Source: Candidatus Phytoplasma oryzae
Lineage (GTDB): Bacteria; Bacillota_I; Bacilli_A; Acholeplasmatales; Acholeplasmataceae
Reading direction: 5' to 3'
Assembly: GCF_003263355.1 (NCBI RefSeq)
Contig: NZ_JHUK01000001.1
Span: 82,382 to 146,381, forward strand
Length of the DNA: 64,000 nucleotides
Positions 27,939-39,311 of this stretch are shown here, piece after piece. The notes under the pieces are model-generated. The model saw only the letters and a list, made by a program, of their open reading frames with translations. It was not told the DNA's origin and made no database searches. A program made the position numbers and the translations under genes. How positions within the stretch are numbered: the first letter of the stretch is position 1; the number at the start of each line of letters is the position of its first letter.

Positions 27939-28523
27939 ATGATTTTCAATAATAAAGGTTTTATAGAAGTGATTTGTGGTCCTATGTTTTCTGGTAAAAC
28001 TACAGCATTAATAGCGAAAATTAATTTTTTAAAGTCTAATAATATTGATTTTTTAGTTTTTAAGCCCATTATTGATAAACGTTATTCTATAAAAAAAGAA
28101 TTAGTTACTCATGATTTAATTACTTTCCCTTCTTTAGTAGTTCATAATAGCGATGAAATATTAGATTTTGTAAATAAAAATAAAAATAATTTTGATACTT
28201 TATTTATAGATGAAGCACAATTTTTTGATAGTAATATTGAAAAAATTTTAAATAATTTATCTTTTAAAGGTATTAATATTGTTATTAGTGGTTTAGAATT
28301 AGATTTTTGTGCTCGCCCTTTTGGTTCTATGCCTTATTTTTTATCAATTGCTGATAAGGTAACTAAATTAAAAGCTACTTGTATGGTTTGTAAAAAAGAA
28401 GCTTCCAGGACTCAAAGAATTATGCAAAACGGTAATTTACCAAGTTCCAAAGACAAGGTCGTTTTAGTTGGAGGTTTAAATTTTCATGAACCTCGTTGCA
28501 AGCAATGTCATATTTTTTTATAA
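27939..28523 (+). CDS. tdk: Thymidine kinase
   Basis: Salvages thymidine to dTMP, important where nucleotide synthesis is lost. This is the type II (cytosolic) fold: P-loop GPMFSGKTT at residues 15-23, FIDEAQFF near 87, and the zinc-binding lasso with CMVC and CKQC near the C-terminus. The length is 194. SD GAAAGG precedes the ATG. It continues the rpmE transcript, as in Bacillus relatives. Confidence 0.95.
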   Translation: MIFNNKGFIEVICGPMFSGKTTALIAKINFLKSNNIDFLVFKPIIDKRYSIKKELVTHDLITFPSLVVHNSDEILDFVNKNKNNFDTLFIDEAQFFDSNIEKILNNLSFKGINIVISGLELDFCARPFGSMPYFLSIADKVTKLKATCMVCKKEASRTQRIMQNGNLPSSKDKVVLVGGLNFHEPRCKQCHIFL

Positions 28524-28559
28524 ATTTAATTAAAATAAATAATTTAATCAATATAAAAT

Positions 28560-29027
28560 ATGGTATATAAAAAAATTTTTTTTATGAAAGAAGCTTTAAA
28601 AGAAGCTCAAAAAGCCTTTTTAAAAAATGAGGTACCTATAGGCGCTGTTGCTGTTTTAAAAGATAAAATTGTAGCTAGAGCTCATAATAATATTGAAAAC
28701 AAAAAGTTATTTTTTGCTCATGCTGAGTTTTTGGTTTTAAGTAAATTGAATCAGAAAATAAAAAATTATAAATTTGAAGAAATAAGTATTTATACAACTT
28801 TAGAACCTTGTATAATGTGTATAGGAGCTTTAATTCAAGCAAGAATTAAAAAATTATATTATGGTGCTAGTAATTTTAAATCGGGTTTTATAGAGCATTT
28901 TAATATAAAATTTTCTAAATTAAATACTTGTTCTTTTAAAAATATATTTATTCAATCTGGATGTTTATCTGAAGAAAGTTCAATTATTTTGAAGAAATTT
29001 TTTTTAAATCTTAGAAAAAATAATTAA
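28560..29027 (+). CDS. tadA: tRNA-specific adenosine deaminase
   Basis: Converts A34 of tRNA-Arg(ACG) to inosine. The zinc/catalytic motif HAE is in AHAEFLVL, and the second motif TLEPCIMCIGAL has the two ligand cysteines. The 155-residue length and the N-terminal MKEALKEAQKAF helix are typical. The first ATG (28560) gives eight extra residues before that helix, so ATG 28584 is an alternative start. The SRP RNA gene follows at once. Confidence 0.92.
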   Translation: MVYKKIFFMKEALKEAQKAFLKNEVPIGAVAVLKDKIVARAHNNIENKKLFFAHAEFLVLSKLNQKIKNYKFEEISIYTTLEPCIMCIGALIQARIKKLYYGASNFKSGFIEHFNIKFSKLNTCSFKNIFIQSGCLSEESSIILKKFFLNLRKNN

Positions 29028-29030
29028 ATT

Positions 29031-29039
29031 TGATATAAT
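29031..29039 (+). promoter_or_regulatory. Extended -10 promoter for SRP RNA
   Basis: TG at 29031-29032 then TATAAT at 29034-29039, about 15 bases before the first paired base of the RNA. Confidence 0.6.
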
Positions 29040-29054
29040 TATTTATTTTAATTT

Positions 29055-29165
29055 AAACTTTTTCTAAAGTTATTATTCAATTAAAGACAAATAAATCTGG
29101 TCAGGTCTTAATTGAAGCATCCATAAGTTTGAATTTAATGTGAATAATAACTTTAGAAGAAGTTT
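29055..29165 (+). ncRNA. ffs: Signal recognition particle RNA (4.5S type)
   Basis: The Ffh-binding core is clear: CTGGTCAGGTC at about 29097-29107 and GAAGCATCC on the other side, matching the conserved GGTCAGG and GAAGCAGCC. The ends close in one long helix, AAACTTTTTCTAAAGTTATT pairing with AATAACTTTAGAAGAAGTTT. About 111 bases is the short bacterial form without an Alu domain. It guides Sec export of the many secreted proteins seen here. Confidence 0.88.
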
Positions 29166-29188
29166 AAATATTAATTTTTAAAAAATAA

Positions 29189-29252
29189 GAAAGAGTTGAA
29201 TTTTAGATGTTAAAAAAAATTTTTTATAAAAAATATAAAATTCAACTCTTTC
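29189..29252 (+). repeat. 17-bp perfect inverted repeat around a start codon
   Basis: GAAAGAGTTGAATTTTA (29189-29205) and TAAAATTCAACTCTTTC (29236-29252) flank 30 bases whose second to fourth bases are ATG 29207-29209. The GAAAGAG that would serve as weak SD is inside the stem. It may attenuate translation or end the SRP RNA transcript. Confidence 0.7.
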
Positions 29253-29830
29253 CTTTTATTTTTAAAAATATTCAAGGAGACTCTTTTAAACAAGAAGAAT
29301 TTTTTTTAAATCAACAAAAAAAGAGAATTGAGTTTTTTTTTCTTCATCAAAGTAAATATAATAATTATTTTTTAGAAATGAATCAATTTGTTATTTGGAC
29401 TATTGAAGGAGATATATGTCGAGTTCTTATTGAAAAAGATTATTATAATCAATTTAAAGAATTATATCAAAAAGAAATTAATATTTTTTATGCTAATTTT
29501 CTTTATAGTTTATTAGAAAAACGTAGAGATTTGATATATATAGATTTTTTGTTAATTTTTAATTTTATTTGTTTTACTTTATTTTTTGCTTTAATGATAA
29601 AAATATTTATTAATTATTTTAAATTTTGGTTTTTTTTATTTATTTTTTTTATATTTTTTGTTGTTATTTTTATTTATTTTCGCAAAAAACGAAATGATTT
29701 TTTTTATAAATTTAAAAAAGAATCTTTTTTAAAAACTATTAAAAAAACTAAAGTTTTATTAGGCGAAGAAAAATTTGAAAGTATATTAAAAAAACAAAAT
29801 TTTTTTAGTTTAAATTTAAAGAAAAAATAG
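29207..29830 (+). CDS. Membrane protein of unknown function
   Basis: 207 residues, family not recognised. There is an N-terminal soluble part (about 1-105) with a short beta-like section (FVIWTIEGDICRVLIEKDYY), then two adjacent hydrophobic segments (about 108-130 and 135-160), followed by a basic tail. The start codon lies in the loop of a 17-bp inverted repeat and has no strong SD, so translation may be controlled. It sits between the SRP RNA and mnmG on the same strand and may be expressed with mnmG. Confidence 0.65.
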   Translation: MLKKIFYKKYKIQLFPFIFKNIQGDSFKQEEFFLNQQKKRIEFFFLHQSKYNNYFLEMNQFVIWTIEGDICRVLIEKDYYNQFKELYQKEINIFYANFLYSLLEKRRDLIYIDFLLIFNFICFTLFFALMIKIFINYFKFWFFLFIFFIFFVVIFIYFRKKRNDFFYKFKKESFLKTIKKTKVLLGEEKFESILKKQNFFSLNLKKK

Positions 29831-29867
29831 AAAACAAATTTTTTAAAAAAATGGAGATGCGAAACGA

Positions 29868-31727
29868 ATGATTTATGACAGTATTATTGTTGGGGGCGGT
29901 CATGCAGGTGTAGAAGCGGCTTTTATATTATCTAAAAATCATAAAACTTTATTGATTACGGGAAAATTAGAACAAATAGCTTTTTTACCATGTAATCCTT
30001 CTATCGGTGGTCCAGCTAAAGGTGTTGTTGTTAGAGAAATAGAAGCTTTAGGAGGTTTGATGGGTAAAGCAACTGATTTATCCCAAATTCAAATAAAAAT
30101 GTTAAATACATCAAAAGGTCCTGCTGTTAGAAGTTTAAGAGCTCAAATAGATAAAATAGAATATCCTAAGATAATATTAAAATTTTTAAAAAAACGTTCT
30201 AATTTATTTTTTTTAGAAGGTTTAGTTAAAAATTTAATTATTGAAAAAAATATAGTAAAAGGAGTAAAATTAATTAATAATACTTATGTTTATTCCAAAA
30301 CTGTTATTTTAACTACAGGAACATATTTATCAAGTCAAATTTTAATTGGAAAAAAGAGAATTAATTTAGGCCCTAATAATTCACCTACTGTATATGATAT
30401 TAGTCACCAGTTAAAGGAAAAATATGGTTTTGAAATTATACGTTTAAAAACAGGTACTCCGCCAAGAGTTAAAAAAAATACTATAGATTATAGTCAAACC
30501 AAAATTCAAGAAGGAGATAAATTTCTTCAAACTTTTAGTTCTCCATCTATTATTAAAAAATTAGGTATTCAACAACCTTGTTTTTTAGTTCATACTAATC
30601 AATATACTCATGAATTAATAAAAAAAAATTTAGATAAATCTCCTATGTACAATGGTAATATCAAAAGTAAAGGACCTCGTTATTGTCCTTCGATAGAAGA
30701 TAAAGTGGTGAGATTTTGTAATAAAGAAAGACATCAAATTTTTATCGAACCAGAAAGTTTGCAATCAGAAGAAATGTATTTGCAAGGACTTTCTACTAGT
30801 ATGCCAGAAGAAGTTCAACATGAAATTTTAAAAACTATTCCAGCTTTAAAAAAAGCAAAAATTACTAAATATGCTTATGCTATTGAATATGATGCTTTTA
30901 ATCCTAATCAGTTGAAATATAATTTAGAAACTAAAAAAATTAAAAATTTATTTTTTGCTGGACAGATTAATGGTACTAGCGGTTATGAAGAAGCTGCTTG
31001 CCAAGGTTTGATGGCAGGAATAAATGCTAGTTTAAGCATACAACAAAAAGATATGTTCGTATTAAGTAGAAAAGAAGCTTATATTGGTGTTTTAATTGAT
31101 GATTTAATTAACAAAGGAGCTCAAGAACCTTATCGTTTATTAACTTCAAGAGCGGAATTTCGTTTACTTTTAAGACATGATAATGCTGATTTAAGATTAA
31201 CACATTATTCATATAATATGGGTTTAATAGAAAAAGATATTTATGATAAAGTAGAAGAAAAACGTAAAATTATTAATTTTTTAAAAGAAAAATTAAAAAA
31301 AGTTATTATTTTACCCAATGAAAAAAATCTATCTTTTTTAAAAAAAAATAATTCTTCTTTGATTAAAGAAAGTATTAATTTATATCAATTATTAAAAAGA
31401 ACAGAAATTAATATGAATGCTTTAAATTTTTTTCTTAATCAAAAGTATGAAACAGAAATATTAGAACAATTAATAATTCAAATTAAATATGAAGATTATA
31501 TTTTAAAAGCTGAAAAAGAAGCAGAAAAATTAATTTTTTTAGAAAAAAAAATAATACCTAATAATATTAATTATGCTGATATCAATAATTTATCTATGGA
31601 AGCTAAAGAAAAATTGAATTTAATTAAACCTAATAATTTAGGACAAGCATCTAGAATTTTAGGAATTAGTCCTTCTGATATTTCAATTTTAAATATTTAT
31701 TTAAAAAGATATCATTATGTTTTATAA
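29868..31727 (+). CDS. mnmG: tRNA uridine-5-carboxymethylaminomethyl modification enzyme MnmG
   Basis: With MnmE it modifies U34 of several tRNAs. The FAD fingerprint [13 protein letters not shown] is at residues 6-18. [26 protein letters not shown] [10 protein letters not shown], and [20 protein letters not shown] are family signatures. The length is 619. A GGAG lies 14 bases before ATG 29868. The end overlaps rsmG by 11 bases, the classic gidA-gidB pair. Confidence 0.96.
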   Translation: MIYDSIIVGGGHAGVEAAFILSKNHKTLLITGKLEQIAFLPCNPSIGGPAKGVVVREIEALGGLMGKATDLSQIQIKMLNTSKGPAVRSLRAQIDKIEYPKIILKFLKKRSNLFFLEGLVKNLIIEKNIVKGVKLINNTYVYSKTVILTTGTYLSSQILIGKKRINLGPNNSPTVYDISHQLKEKYGFEIIRLKTGTPPRVKKNTIDYSQTKIQEGDKFLQTFSSPSIIKKLGIQQPCFLVHTNQYTHELIKKNLDKSPMYNGNIKSKGPRYCPSIEDKVVRFCNKERHQIFIEPESLQSEEMYLQGLSTSMPEEVQHEILKTIPALKKAKITKYAYAIEYDAFNPNQLKYNLETKKIKNLFFAGQINGTSGYEEAACQGLMAGINASLSIQQKDMFVLSRKEAYIGVLIDDLINKGAQEPYRLLTSRAEFRLLLRHDNADLRLTHYSYNMGLIEKDIYDKVEEKRKIINFLKEKLKKVIILPNEKNLSFLKKNNSSLIKESINLYQLLKRTEINMNALNFFLNQKYETEILEQLIIQIKYEDYILKAEKEAEKLIFLEKKIIPNNINYADINNLSMEAKEKLNLIKPNNLGQASRILGISPSDISILNIYLKRYHYVL

Positions 31728-32334
31728 TAATTTACTAAAAGAAAGTTTTTTTTTAAGTAATTTTCAACTAAAACAATTAGAAAAATATTATTTTTTTTTA
31801 AAAAGTTATAGTAATAAAATCAATTTAACTTCTTTGTTATCTGAAAAAGAAGTTTATTTAAAGCATTTTTATGATTCTTTTTTAGTTTCTAAAATAATTA
31901 ATTTAATAAAATTTGAACATTTATGTGATTTAGGTACAGGGGCTGGTTTTCCAGGAATTCCATTAAAAATTTTATATCCTCATTTAAAAGTTTTTTTATT
32001 AGAATCTATTAGTAAAAAAATAATTTTTTTAAAAAAACTTGTTTCAATATTGAATTTATCTAATATTTTTATTTTTCATCATAGAATAGAAGAACACAAA
32101 AATAAATATAATTTTATTATAACAAGATCATTAGGAAAAATGGATGTTATTTTTAAATTATCTTCTTTAGTAATAAAAAAAAAAGGATATTTAATAGCTA
32201 TGAAAGGACCAAATTATATAGAAGAATTAAAAAATATTAAAAAAAAATTTTCTTTTCATTTAAAAAAAAAAAAAAAATCTGAATTACCATTTAATTTAGG
32301 TAAAAGAGTAAATTTATTATTTCAAAAAAAATAA
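31717..32334 (+). CDS. rsmG: 16S rRNA (guanine-N7) methyltransferase
   Basis: Methylates G527 of 16S rRNA. The SAM-binding motif [15 protein letters not shown] lies near residues 70-84, and the N-terminal [19 protein letters not shown] is typical. The length of 205 is slightly short, and a Lys-rich stretch replaces part of the C-terminus. It overlaps the mnmG end by 11 bases and is translated with it. It ends tail to tail with the YqaJ-type gene. Confidence 0.94.
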   Translation: MFYNNLLKESFFLSNFQLKQLEKYYFFLKSYSNKINLTSLLSEKEVYLKHFYDSFLVSKIINLIKFEHLCDLGTGAGFPGIPLKILYPHLKVFLLESISKKIIFLKKLVSILNLSNIFIFHHRIEEHKNKYNFIITRSLGKMDVIFKLSSLVIKKKGYLIAMKGPNYIEELKNIKKKFSFHLKKKKKSELPFNLGKRVNLLFQKK

Positions 32335-32391
32335 ATATTTCATTTTAATATTAATTAAATTATTATTTTAATACATAAAATTTGTTATATT

Positions 32392-32979
32392 TTAGTAATT
32401 TAACTTATTTACAATTTCTTTAGCTTTAATAAATAAATTATAAAAATCTAAACATTTTTGATACATTTCTTTAATAAAGGAAATATTTCTTTCTACTTCT
32501 TGTATTTTAGCATTTTGATAAGTATGATATACTAAAAAAAATGCTTTTTCCGCATCGGAACAATATAATTGAGCTTGTATTTGAGCATAATAAAATATAG
32601 GAATTTTATTATTCATAAAAAAATTTTTCCAAGTAGCACTATTATGAGAAAACGGACATTTTATTTCTAATATAGTTTGAGATTTTTCATGCCAACCATC
32701 TAAAGATGCAGATAAAAATTCTTTAACACAAACTATAGGAGTGAAATTAGTTTTATTTATTTCATTAAAAAAATTTCTCGCTTCTGGTTCTAAATATCTT
32801 CCATGTTTCATAGCAAAATTATCTTCTATTTTTTCACCAAAAAGTTTTCTTTTAAAAAGTGTTTTTTTGTTATCAAAAGGATTTAAATCCATAATTGTAG
32901 CAACTTCCGAAGCATTAATATATTTTTTTCTATGTTTATGCCAATTATCAGAGTTTTGTTCTAATTTTAAATAATTCAT
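32392..32979 (-). CDS. YqaJ-type (lambda exonuclease-like) nuclease
   Basis: 195 residues of the phage recombinase exonuclease fold. The protein opens with W-x-K-x-R-x3-I-x-A-S-E (WHKHRKKYINASEVA), then GRYLEPEAR, and the catalytic residues appear in SASLDGW (Asp) and ILEIKCPF (Glu-x-Lys). Such enzymes resect DNA ends and usually pair with an annealing protein (RecT/Bet), but none is nearby. The gene stands alone between rsmG and an ABC exporter. It is probably a phage-derived gene kept for DNA repair. Confidence 0.83.
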   Translation of the reverse strand: MNYLKLEQNSDNWHKHRKKYINASEVATIMDLNPFDNKKTLFKRKLFGEKIEDNFAMKHGRYLEPEARNFFNEINKTNFTPIVCVKEFLSASLDGWHEKSQTILEIKCPFSHNSATWKNFFMNNKIPIFYYAQIQAQLYCSDAEKAFFLVYHTYQNAKIQEVERNISFIKEMYQKCLDFYNLFIKAKEIVNKLNY

Positions 32980-33086
32980 TGAATTAATAATTAATATCCT
33001 TTCTTTTTTTATTTGATTCTTATTTTAAAAAAATTTTTTTAAATTTTGAATTGAATAATAAAATTATAAATATTTTTTATTAATTT

Positions 33087-34859
33087 TTATTTTTCAAATT
33101 GACTTTCAAAAAGATTATAATAAAATCCTTTTTGTTTTAATAGTTCCGTATGTTTTCCTTTTTCAATAATTACACCATTTTGTAAAACAATAATAACATC
33201 AGCGTTAATAATAGTCGATAAACGATGAGCAATAATAAAAGAAGTCCTATTTTTAAATAATTTTTGAATAGAATTTTGAATAACTAATTCCATTTGTGTA
33301 TCAATAGTTGAAGTAGCTTCATCTAAAATTAGAATAGAAGGGTTACGTAATAAAATACGTGTTATAGTAATTAATTGTTTTTCTCCTTGTGATAAATTTT
33401 CAGCTCCTTCTTTAATTATAGTTTGATAACCATCTTTTTTATTTACGATAAATTTATGTAATTCAGTTTTTTTAGACACTTCTATAACTTCTTTTTCTGT
33501 AGCGTTGATACTGCCATATTTGATGTTTTCTAAAATAGTTCCGTTAAATAACCAAATTTCTTGAAAAACTATTCCCAAAATTTTTCTTAAATTTTGGTTT
33601 TTTATTTTAGTTATATCTTTTCCATCAATAGTAATTTTTCCTTCATTTGCTTTATAAAATCTGGTTAATAAATTAATCATAGTTGTTTTTCCAGATCCAG
33701 TAGGTCCTACAATAGCTATCATTTTATGTTTTTCAATGGATAAGTTAATATTTTTAAGAATAAGATTATGATAATCATAACCGAAATTGACATTTTGAAA
33801 TTTAACATATCCTTCTACTTTATCTAAAGTAATTATATTATCTTCTGCTTCTTCGTATTCAGATAGAAATGTGAAAATTCTATGAGCAGCAGCTTTTGTA
33901 GATTGTAAAATAACAAAAGCTTGACTTAAATCATTAATAGGATTAGATAAACGCCAAACATATTGAGTAAAAATTTGAAAAGTGGAAAATTGAATAGTAG
34001 TAAAACCTAATTTTAACAAAAAAGGGTTTAAATTTTCTTTCATTAATAAAAATCCTAAAATGATCATTATAGCTAATATTAGATAAGTGAAAAAGTAAAT
34101 GATAGAAATTGCTGAACCAGTTAATAAATTAGATTTAAAAATTAAATTAGACAAATCATTAGTTTGTTTTTGAAACTCTTTAAAAATATTTTTTTGTTGA
34201 TTATATAAAATTATTTCTTTATGACCAAGATATTTTTCTTGTAAAAAACCATTATACTCACCTGTTTTTTCGAATCTTTGTATAAAAAGTATACGGGATT
34301 TTTTATTTATAAAAAAAATAGTTGTTAGAGAAGCAGGAATCATTAAAGATACAATTATTCCTATACGTAAATTTAACCATAACATTAAACTAACTATTAT
34401 TGTTAAACTAAAAAAAGAAGAAATAATAGAAGAAAAAGTCTGTTGTAATCCATTGGATATTGTTTCCATATCAGTATTTATTCTACTCATGATATTACCT
34501 ATAGTATTTTTATCAAAATATTGTATTGGTAATTTATGAATTTTTTTATGAAGTTTTTGTCTAATATTCCCTAAAGCTTGATGAATTGATGAAATTAATA
34601 ATTTGTTATAAATAAATTTGCCTGTTGTGCAAATAATATATAAAATAAAATTGAAAAATAAATATATAAAAATAGTTTTTTTATATTGAAACATACTATT
34701 ATTTATAGAATGAGCGTTATTTCTAATATAATCTATAATGTAACGTCCTTCAAAAATAGGTATGTAAGAACTTATAATAGCGAAAATAATAACTAGTAAA
34801 ATACTAATAATTATTTTTTTTTTAAAAGGTTTTAAAAAATAAAAAAAAATTTGATTCAT
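33087..34859 (-). CDS. ABC exporter half, consensus Walker B (BmrD/YheH-like)
   Basis: An N-terminal six-helix membrane domain and C-terminal ATPase. Walker A is GPTGSGKTT, Walker B LILDEATSTID with catalytic Glu, and the switch His is in IIAHRLSTI, but the signature is LSQGEKQ instead of LSGGQ. I place the start at ATG 34859, whose ATGA overlaps the stop of the upstream half. A longer reading from 34913 would lie wholly inside that gene. With 34856-36601 it forms a heterodimeric exporter of drugs, lipids or peptides. The altered signature belongs to the degenerate ATP site. Confidence 0.9.
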   Translation of the reverse strand: MNQIFFYFLKPFKKKIIISILLVIIFAIISSYIPIFEGRYIIDYIRNNAHSINNSMFQYKKTIFIYLFFNFILYIICTTGKFIYNKLLISSIHQALGNIRQKLHKKIHKLPIQYFDKNTIGNIMSRINTDMETISNGLQQTFSSIISSFFSLTIIVSLMLWLNLRIGIIVSLMIPASLTTIFFINKKSRILFIQRFEKTGEYNGFLQEKYLGHKEIILYNQQKNIFKEFQKQTNDLSNLIFKSNLLTGSAISIIYFFTYLILAIMIILGFLLMKENLNPFLLKLGFTTIQFSTFQIFTQYVWRLSNPINDLSQAFVILQSTKAAAHRIFTFLSEYEEAEDNIITLDKVEGYVKFQNVNFGYDYHNLILKNINLSIEKHKMIAIVGPTGSGKTTMINLLTRFYKANEGKITIDGKDITKIKNQNLRKILGIVFQEIWLFNGTILENIKYGSINATEKEVIEVSKKTELHKFIVNKKDGYQTIIKEGAENLSQGEKQLITITRILLRNPSILILDEATSTIDTQMELVIQNSIQKLFKNRTSFIIAHRLSTIINADVIIVLQNGVIIEKGKHTELLKQKGFYYNLFESQFEK

Positions 34860-36601
34860 TGTAAAACCTCTTTTATTTTTTGTGAAAAAGCAATATTTTG
34901 ATAAACTTTGCATTTTTTCATTAATTCTTCATGTTTACCTATATTTATGATTTTTCCATCTTCTAATACTATTATTTGGTCTGCTGTTAAAATAGAATTT
35001 AATCTTTGTGCGATAATTATCACAATAGAATCTTTTTTTTGCTTGAAAAAAGTTTTTCTAATCGCTAAATCTGTTTTATAATCTAAAGCAGAAAAAGAGT
35101 CATCAAAAATATAAACATCAGGATTTTTCAAAAATGCTCTTGTTAAAGAAAGTCTTTGTTTTTGTCCTCCTGATAAATTTAAACCTAATTCACTAATTTT
35201 TTCTTTTAATTGGTTTTTTTGGCTTTGGATAAATTCATATACTTGTGCTATTTTAGATTTTTCTAGCATTTCTTCTTCTGATGCTGTTTCTTTGCCGAAC
35301 AATAAATTACTGAAAATTGTTCCTTTAAATAAAATATTTTTTTGCGGAACAAATCCAATTTTTTCTCTTAATTTGTGGATATTATAATTAATGATATTTA
35401 TACCATTAATTTTTATTTTACCTTGAGTTGGTTCTATGAGACGTGGTATTAAATTTATTAAAGTAGTTTTTCCTGAGCCAGTCGCTCCAACAAAAGCTAT
35501 TAATTCTGAAAAATTAGCTTTAAAATTAATATTTTTTAAAATTAATTTATTAGAATTAGGATATTTAAAATCAACATTTTTAAATTCTATTGTTTTTATT
35601 TTTTTTAATATTTTAGTTTTATGAGAGTTATTTTCTATATCAGTATTCATATTGATTATTTTTTCGATATTTTTAGTACAAATTAAGGTTTTAGGAAACA
35701 TCATAAATAATAATAAAAAATTTAAAATTGAAAATAAAACGTGATATTGCGCATTTAAACAGTTATAAAGATCTCCTAATTTAAATAATTGTGTCCCATT
35801 TAAAAAATTTTCTTTAATTAAGATAGCTCCTGTTCCTGTTGTTAAAATAATAGAAATATTTAATAGAAGATAAAATAATGGTTCAATAGAAACCATAGAT
35901 GTAAAAAATTTAATAATTAAATCGCTATATTTCGAATTTACTTTTTGAAATTTATTTTCTTCATATTTTTCTTGATTTAAACTTTTTATTACTTTGACGC
36001 CTATAATATTTTCTCGAATAATAGCGTTGATTTTTTCTGCTTCTTTTTGTTGTTTTATTGACAAATGATAATTTTTTTTAACTAAAAAAAATAACATTAA
36101 TATAAAGAAAGGCATAGTAGCAAAAACAATAAACCATATTTTAATAGAAATAAAATAAATTAAAACTAAAGAAATAATTAACATAACAGGAGAAATGACT
36201 GCCGCTTTATAAAAAGTAGTCATAAAGCTCATGATTTGATAAATATTATTAGTGCTACGATTCATAAGAACAGAAATACTAGTATTATGCATTTGTGTAA
36301 TTGAAAATTTTTGTATTTTGCTAAAAATTTCACTACTTAATTCTTTAAAAATAAGGGATGAAATTTTGGCGGAACAAAAATTAATCAATAAATAACCAAT
36401 AAAAGCTAAAATTACTAAAGAAGATAAAATGAATATTATTTTAGAAAAATTATTTTTTATATAGTTAGCATTATCATCAATAACGTATTTTCCTATTATG
36501 TAGGGTATTAAGATTTCTCCACAAGAAATCAGTAAAATAGCTATAATGTTTAATAGAACAAATTTTTTATATTTAAAAAAATATTTAAAAATCATTTTCA
36601 T
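34856..36601 (-). CDS. ABC exporter half, degenerate catalytic site (BmrC/YheI-like)
   Basis: 581 residues: six membrane helices, then an ATPase with Walker A GATGSGKTT and a proper LSGGQKQR signature. Walker B ends in FDDSFSALD (Asp in place of the catalytic Glu), and the switch motif reads IIAQRLNSI (Gln for His). This half therefore supplies the poor hydrolysis residues but the good signature, the mirror of its partner. This is the arrangement of BmrCD, LmrCD and TM287/288. The stop TGA overlaps the partner's ATG. Confidence 0.9.
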   Translation of the reverse strand: MKMIFKYFFKYKKFVLLNIIAILLISCGEILIPYIIGKYVIDDNANYIKNNFSKIIFILSSLVILAFIGYLLINFCSAKISSLIFKELSSEIFSKIQKFSITQMHNTSISVLMNRSTNNIYQIMSFMTTFYKAAVISPVMLIISLVLIYFISIKIWFIVFATMPFFILMLFFLVKKNYHLSIKQQKEAEKINAIIRENIIGVKVIKSLNQEKYEENKFQKVNSKYSDLIIKFFTSMVSIEPLFYLLLNISIILTTGTGAILIKENFLNGTQLFKLGDLYNCLNAQYHVLFSILNFLLLFMMFPKTLICTKNIEKIINMNTDIENNSHKTKILKKIKTIEFKNVDFKYPNSNKLILKNINFKANFSELIAFVGATGSGKTTLINLIPRLIEPTQGKIKINGINIINYNIHKLREKIGFVPQKNILFKGTIFSNLLFGKETASEEEMLEKSKIAQVYEFIQSQKNQLKEKISELGLNLSGGQKQRLSLTRAFLKNPDVYIFDDSFSALDYKTDLAIRKTFFKQKKDSIVIIIAQRLNSILTADQIIVLEDGKIINIGKHEELMKKCKVYQNIAFSQKIKEVLQ

Positions 36602-36761
36602 ATAATTTAATAATAAATTTCTTTCTTCTCTAAAAAATAAAATAGATGGAGAATTTCTTTTAATTAAAAATAAATTAGAATAAACAATTTAATATATTAT
36701 TAATTATTTTTTTATAATAATATATTATCATTTTTTTATCAATTTATAAATTTGTTATTAC

Positions 36762-36830
36762 AAAAAAAAAATTTATAAAAAACTTTTTAAATTTATATTT
36801 TTTTAATATCATTTTCAAAAGTTTTTTAAT
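36762..36830 (-). terminator. Probable terminator after groL
   Basis: In the minus direction AAAAAACTTTT and AAAAGTTTTTT pair around a loop of about 29 bases and are followed by a long T run. It begins about 25 bases after the groL stop. Confidence 0.5.
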
Positions 36831-36855
36831 AAATTTATTTTATAATTAAAAAGTG

Positions 36856-38478
<1,623 letters not shown>

Positions 38479-38623
38479 TCATCTCCTTATTTTTAATTGT
38501 TTATCTCATTATTTTTATAAATTTTGATAAAATAGATTTTTTAAATTTTTAAAATAATTAAACTTTAATATATTTTAAAATTAAATTATTTTTTTTATAA
38601 AAAATTTTACTATATAATGAAAG

Positions 38624-38890
38624 TTACTTTTCTAGAATAGCTAAAATATCTTCATATTTAATTATTAAATATTCTTCATCTTTTATTTTAAACTTAGTTC
38701 CAGAATAATTTTTATAAACAACTTCATCGTTTTCTTTTAATTCCTTTATCTTAGGACCAAAATTTAAAACAATCCCTATAGATTCTTCTTTTTTATTATT
38801 GTCCAGTCCTAGAATAATTCCGCTTTTATCTATATTTTCTACTTTTTTATATTTTAAAACAACATAATCATTTAATGGTTTTATTAACAA
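38624..38890 (-). CDS. groS: Co-chaperonin GroES
   Basis: The lid of GroEL. I choose TTG 38890, which gives MLIKPLNDYVVLKYKK, the normal family N-terminus, with AAAGGG 9 bases upstream and 88 residues. A longer reading to 39013 would translate the operator itself, and ATG 38899 directly touches the SD, so both are unlikely. The mobile loop (SGIILGLDNN) and the roof part (VGIVLNFGPK-like IGIVLNFGPKIKELKENDEVVY) are recognisable. Confidence 0.91.
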   Translation of the reverse strand: MLIKPLNDYVVLKYKKVENIDKSGIILGLDNNKKEESIGIVLNFGPKIKELKENDEVVYKNYSGTKFKIKDEEYLIIKYEDILAILEK

Positions 38891-38970
38891 AGCAATCATC
38901 CCTTTCTTTTTTGAATATATATTAATTATTTTAAAATATATTAATTTATTTTTACGTTTCATAGTGTATA

Positions 38971-38997
38971 TTTGCAATTGAGCTACTCGATTGCTAA
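38971..38997 (-). promoter_or_regulatory. Degenerate CIRCE operator (HrcA site)
   Basis: In the minus direction it reads TTAGCAATC, nine bases, AATTGCAAA. The consensus is TTAGCACTC-N9-GAGTGCTAA, so the left arm has one change and the right arm three. It lies in the expected place, between a -10 box and groS. Confidence 0.7.
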
Positions 38998-39018
38998 TAC
39001 TAAGGATACACATAATAT

Positions 39019-39024
39019 ATTATA
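39019..39024 (-). promoter_or_regulatory. -10 box of groS-groL
   Basis: TATAAT on the minus strand, 21 bases before the CIRCE-like element, which would place the operator at the very start of the transcript. Confidence 0.5.
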
Positions 39025-39311
39025 CATAAATTTAAATAATTTTAATCATATTTTTTAGACTAAATAGATCATAAATAATTCTTTTACATTATTTTGATCA
39101 TAAAAAAAATAATAATAAGACATAAATTTTGTAATAAATTTTTATTTTGGATTTTTTATTTTTTTAAAAAAATTTTTTTATTAAAAATTAATATTGTTTT
39201 TTAAAATTTAATTTTTTTATTTTTTGTGTTATACTCCGCGTGTATACAATTTATAAAAAAATTTTTTGGATTTTAATATTTTTTAATTTTTAGTTTAAAG
39301 GGGTTAAAATT

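Noticed and set aside
34860..34913. Longer N-terminus of the second ABC half
   Set aside because: Lies inside the partner gene in another frame. ATGA coupling and the MNQIFFYFLKPF start fit better.
38891..39013. Long N-terminal extension of GroES
   Set aside because: It would translate the CIRCE-like operator, and the family begins at MLIKPL.
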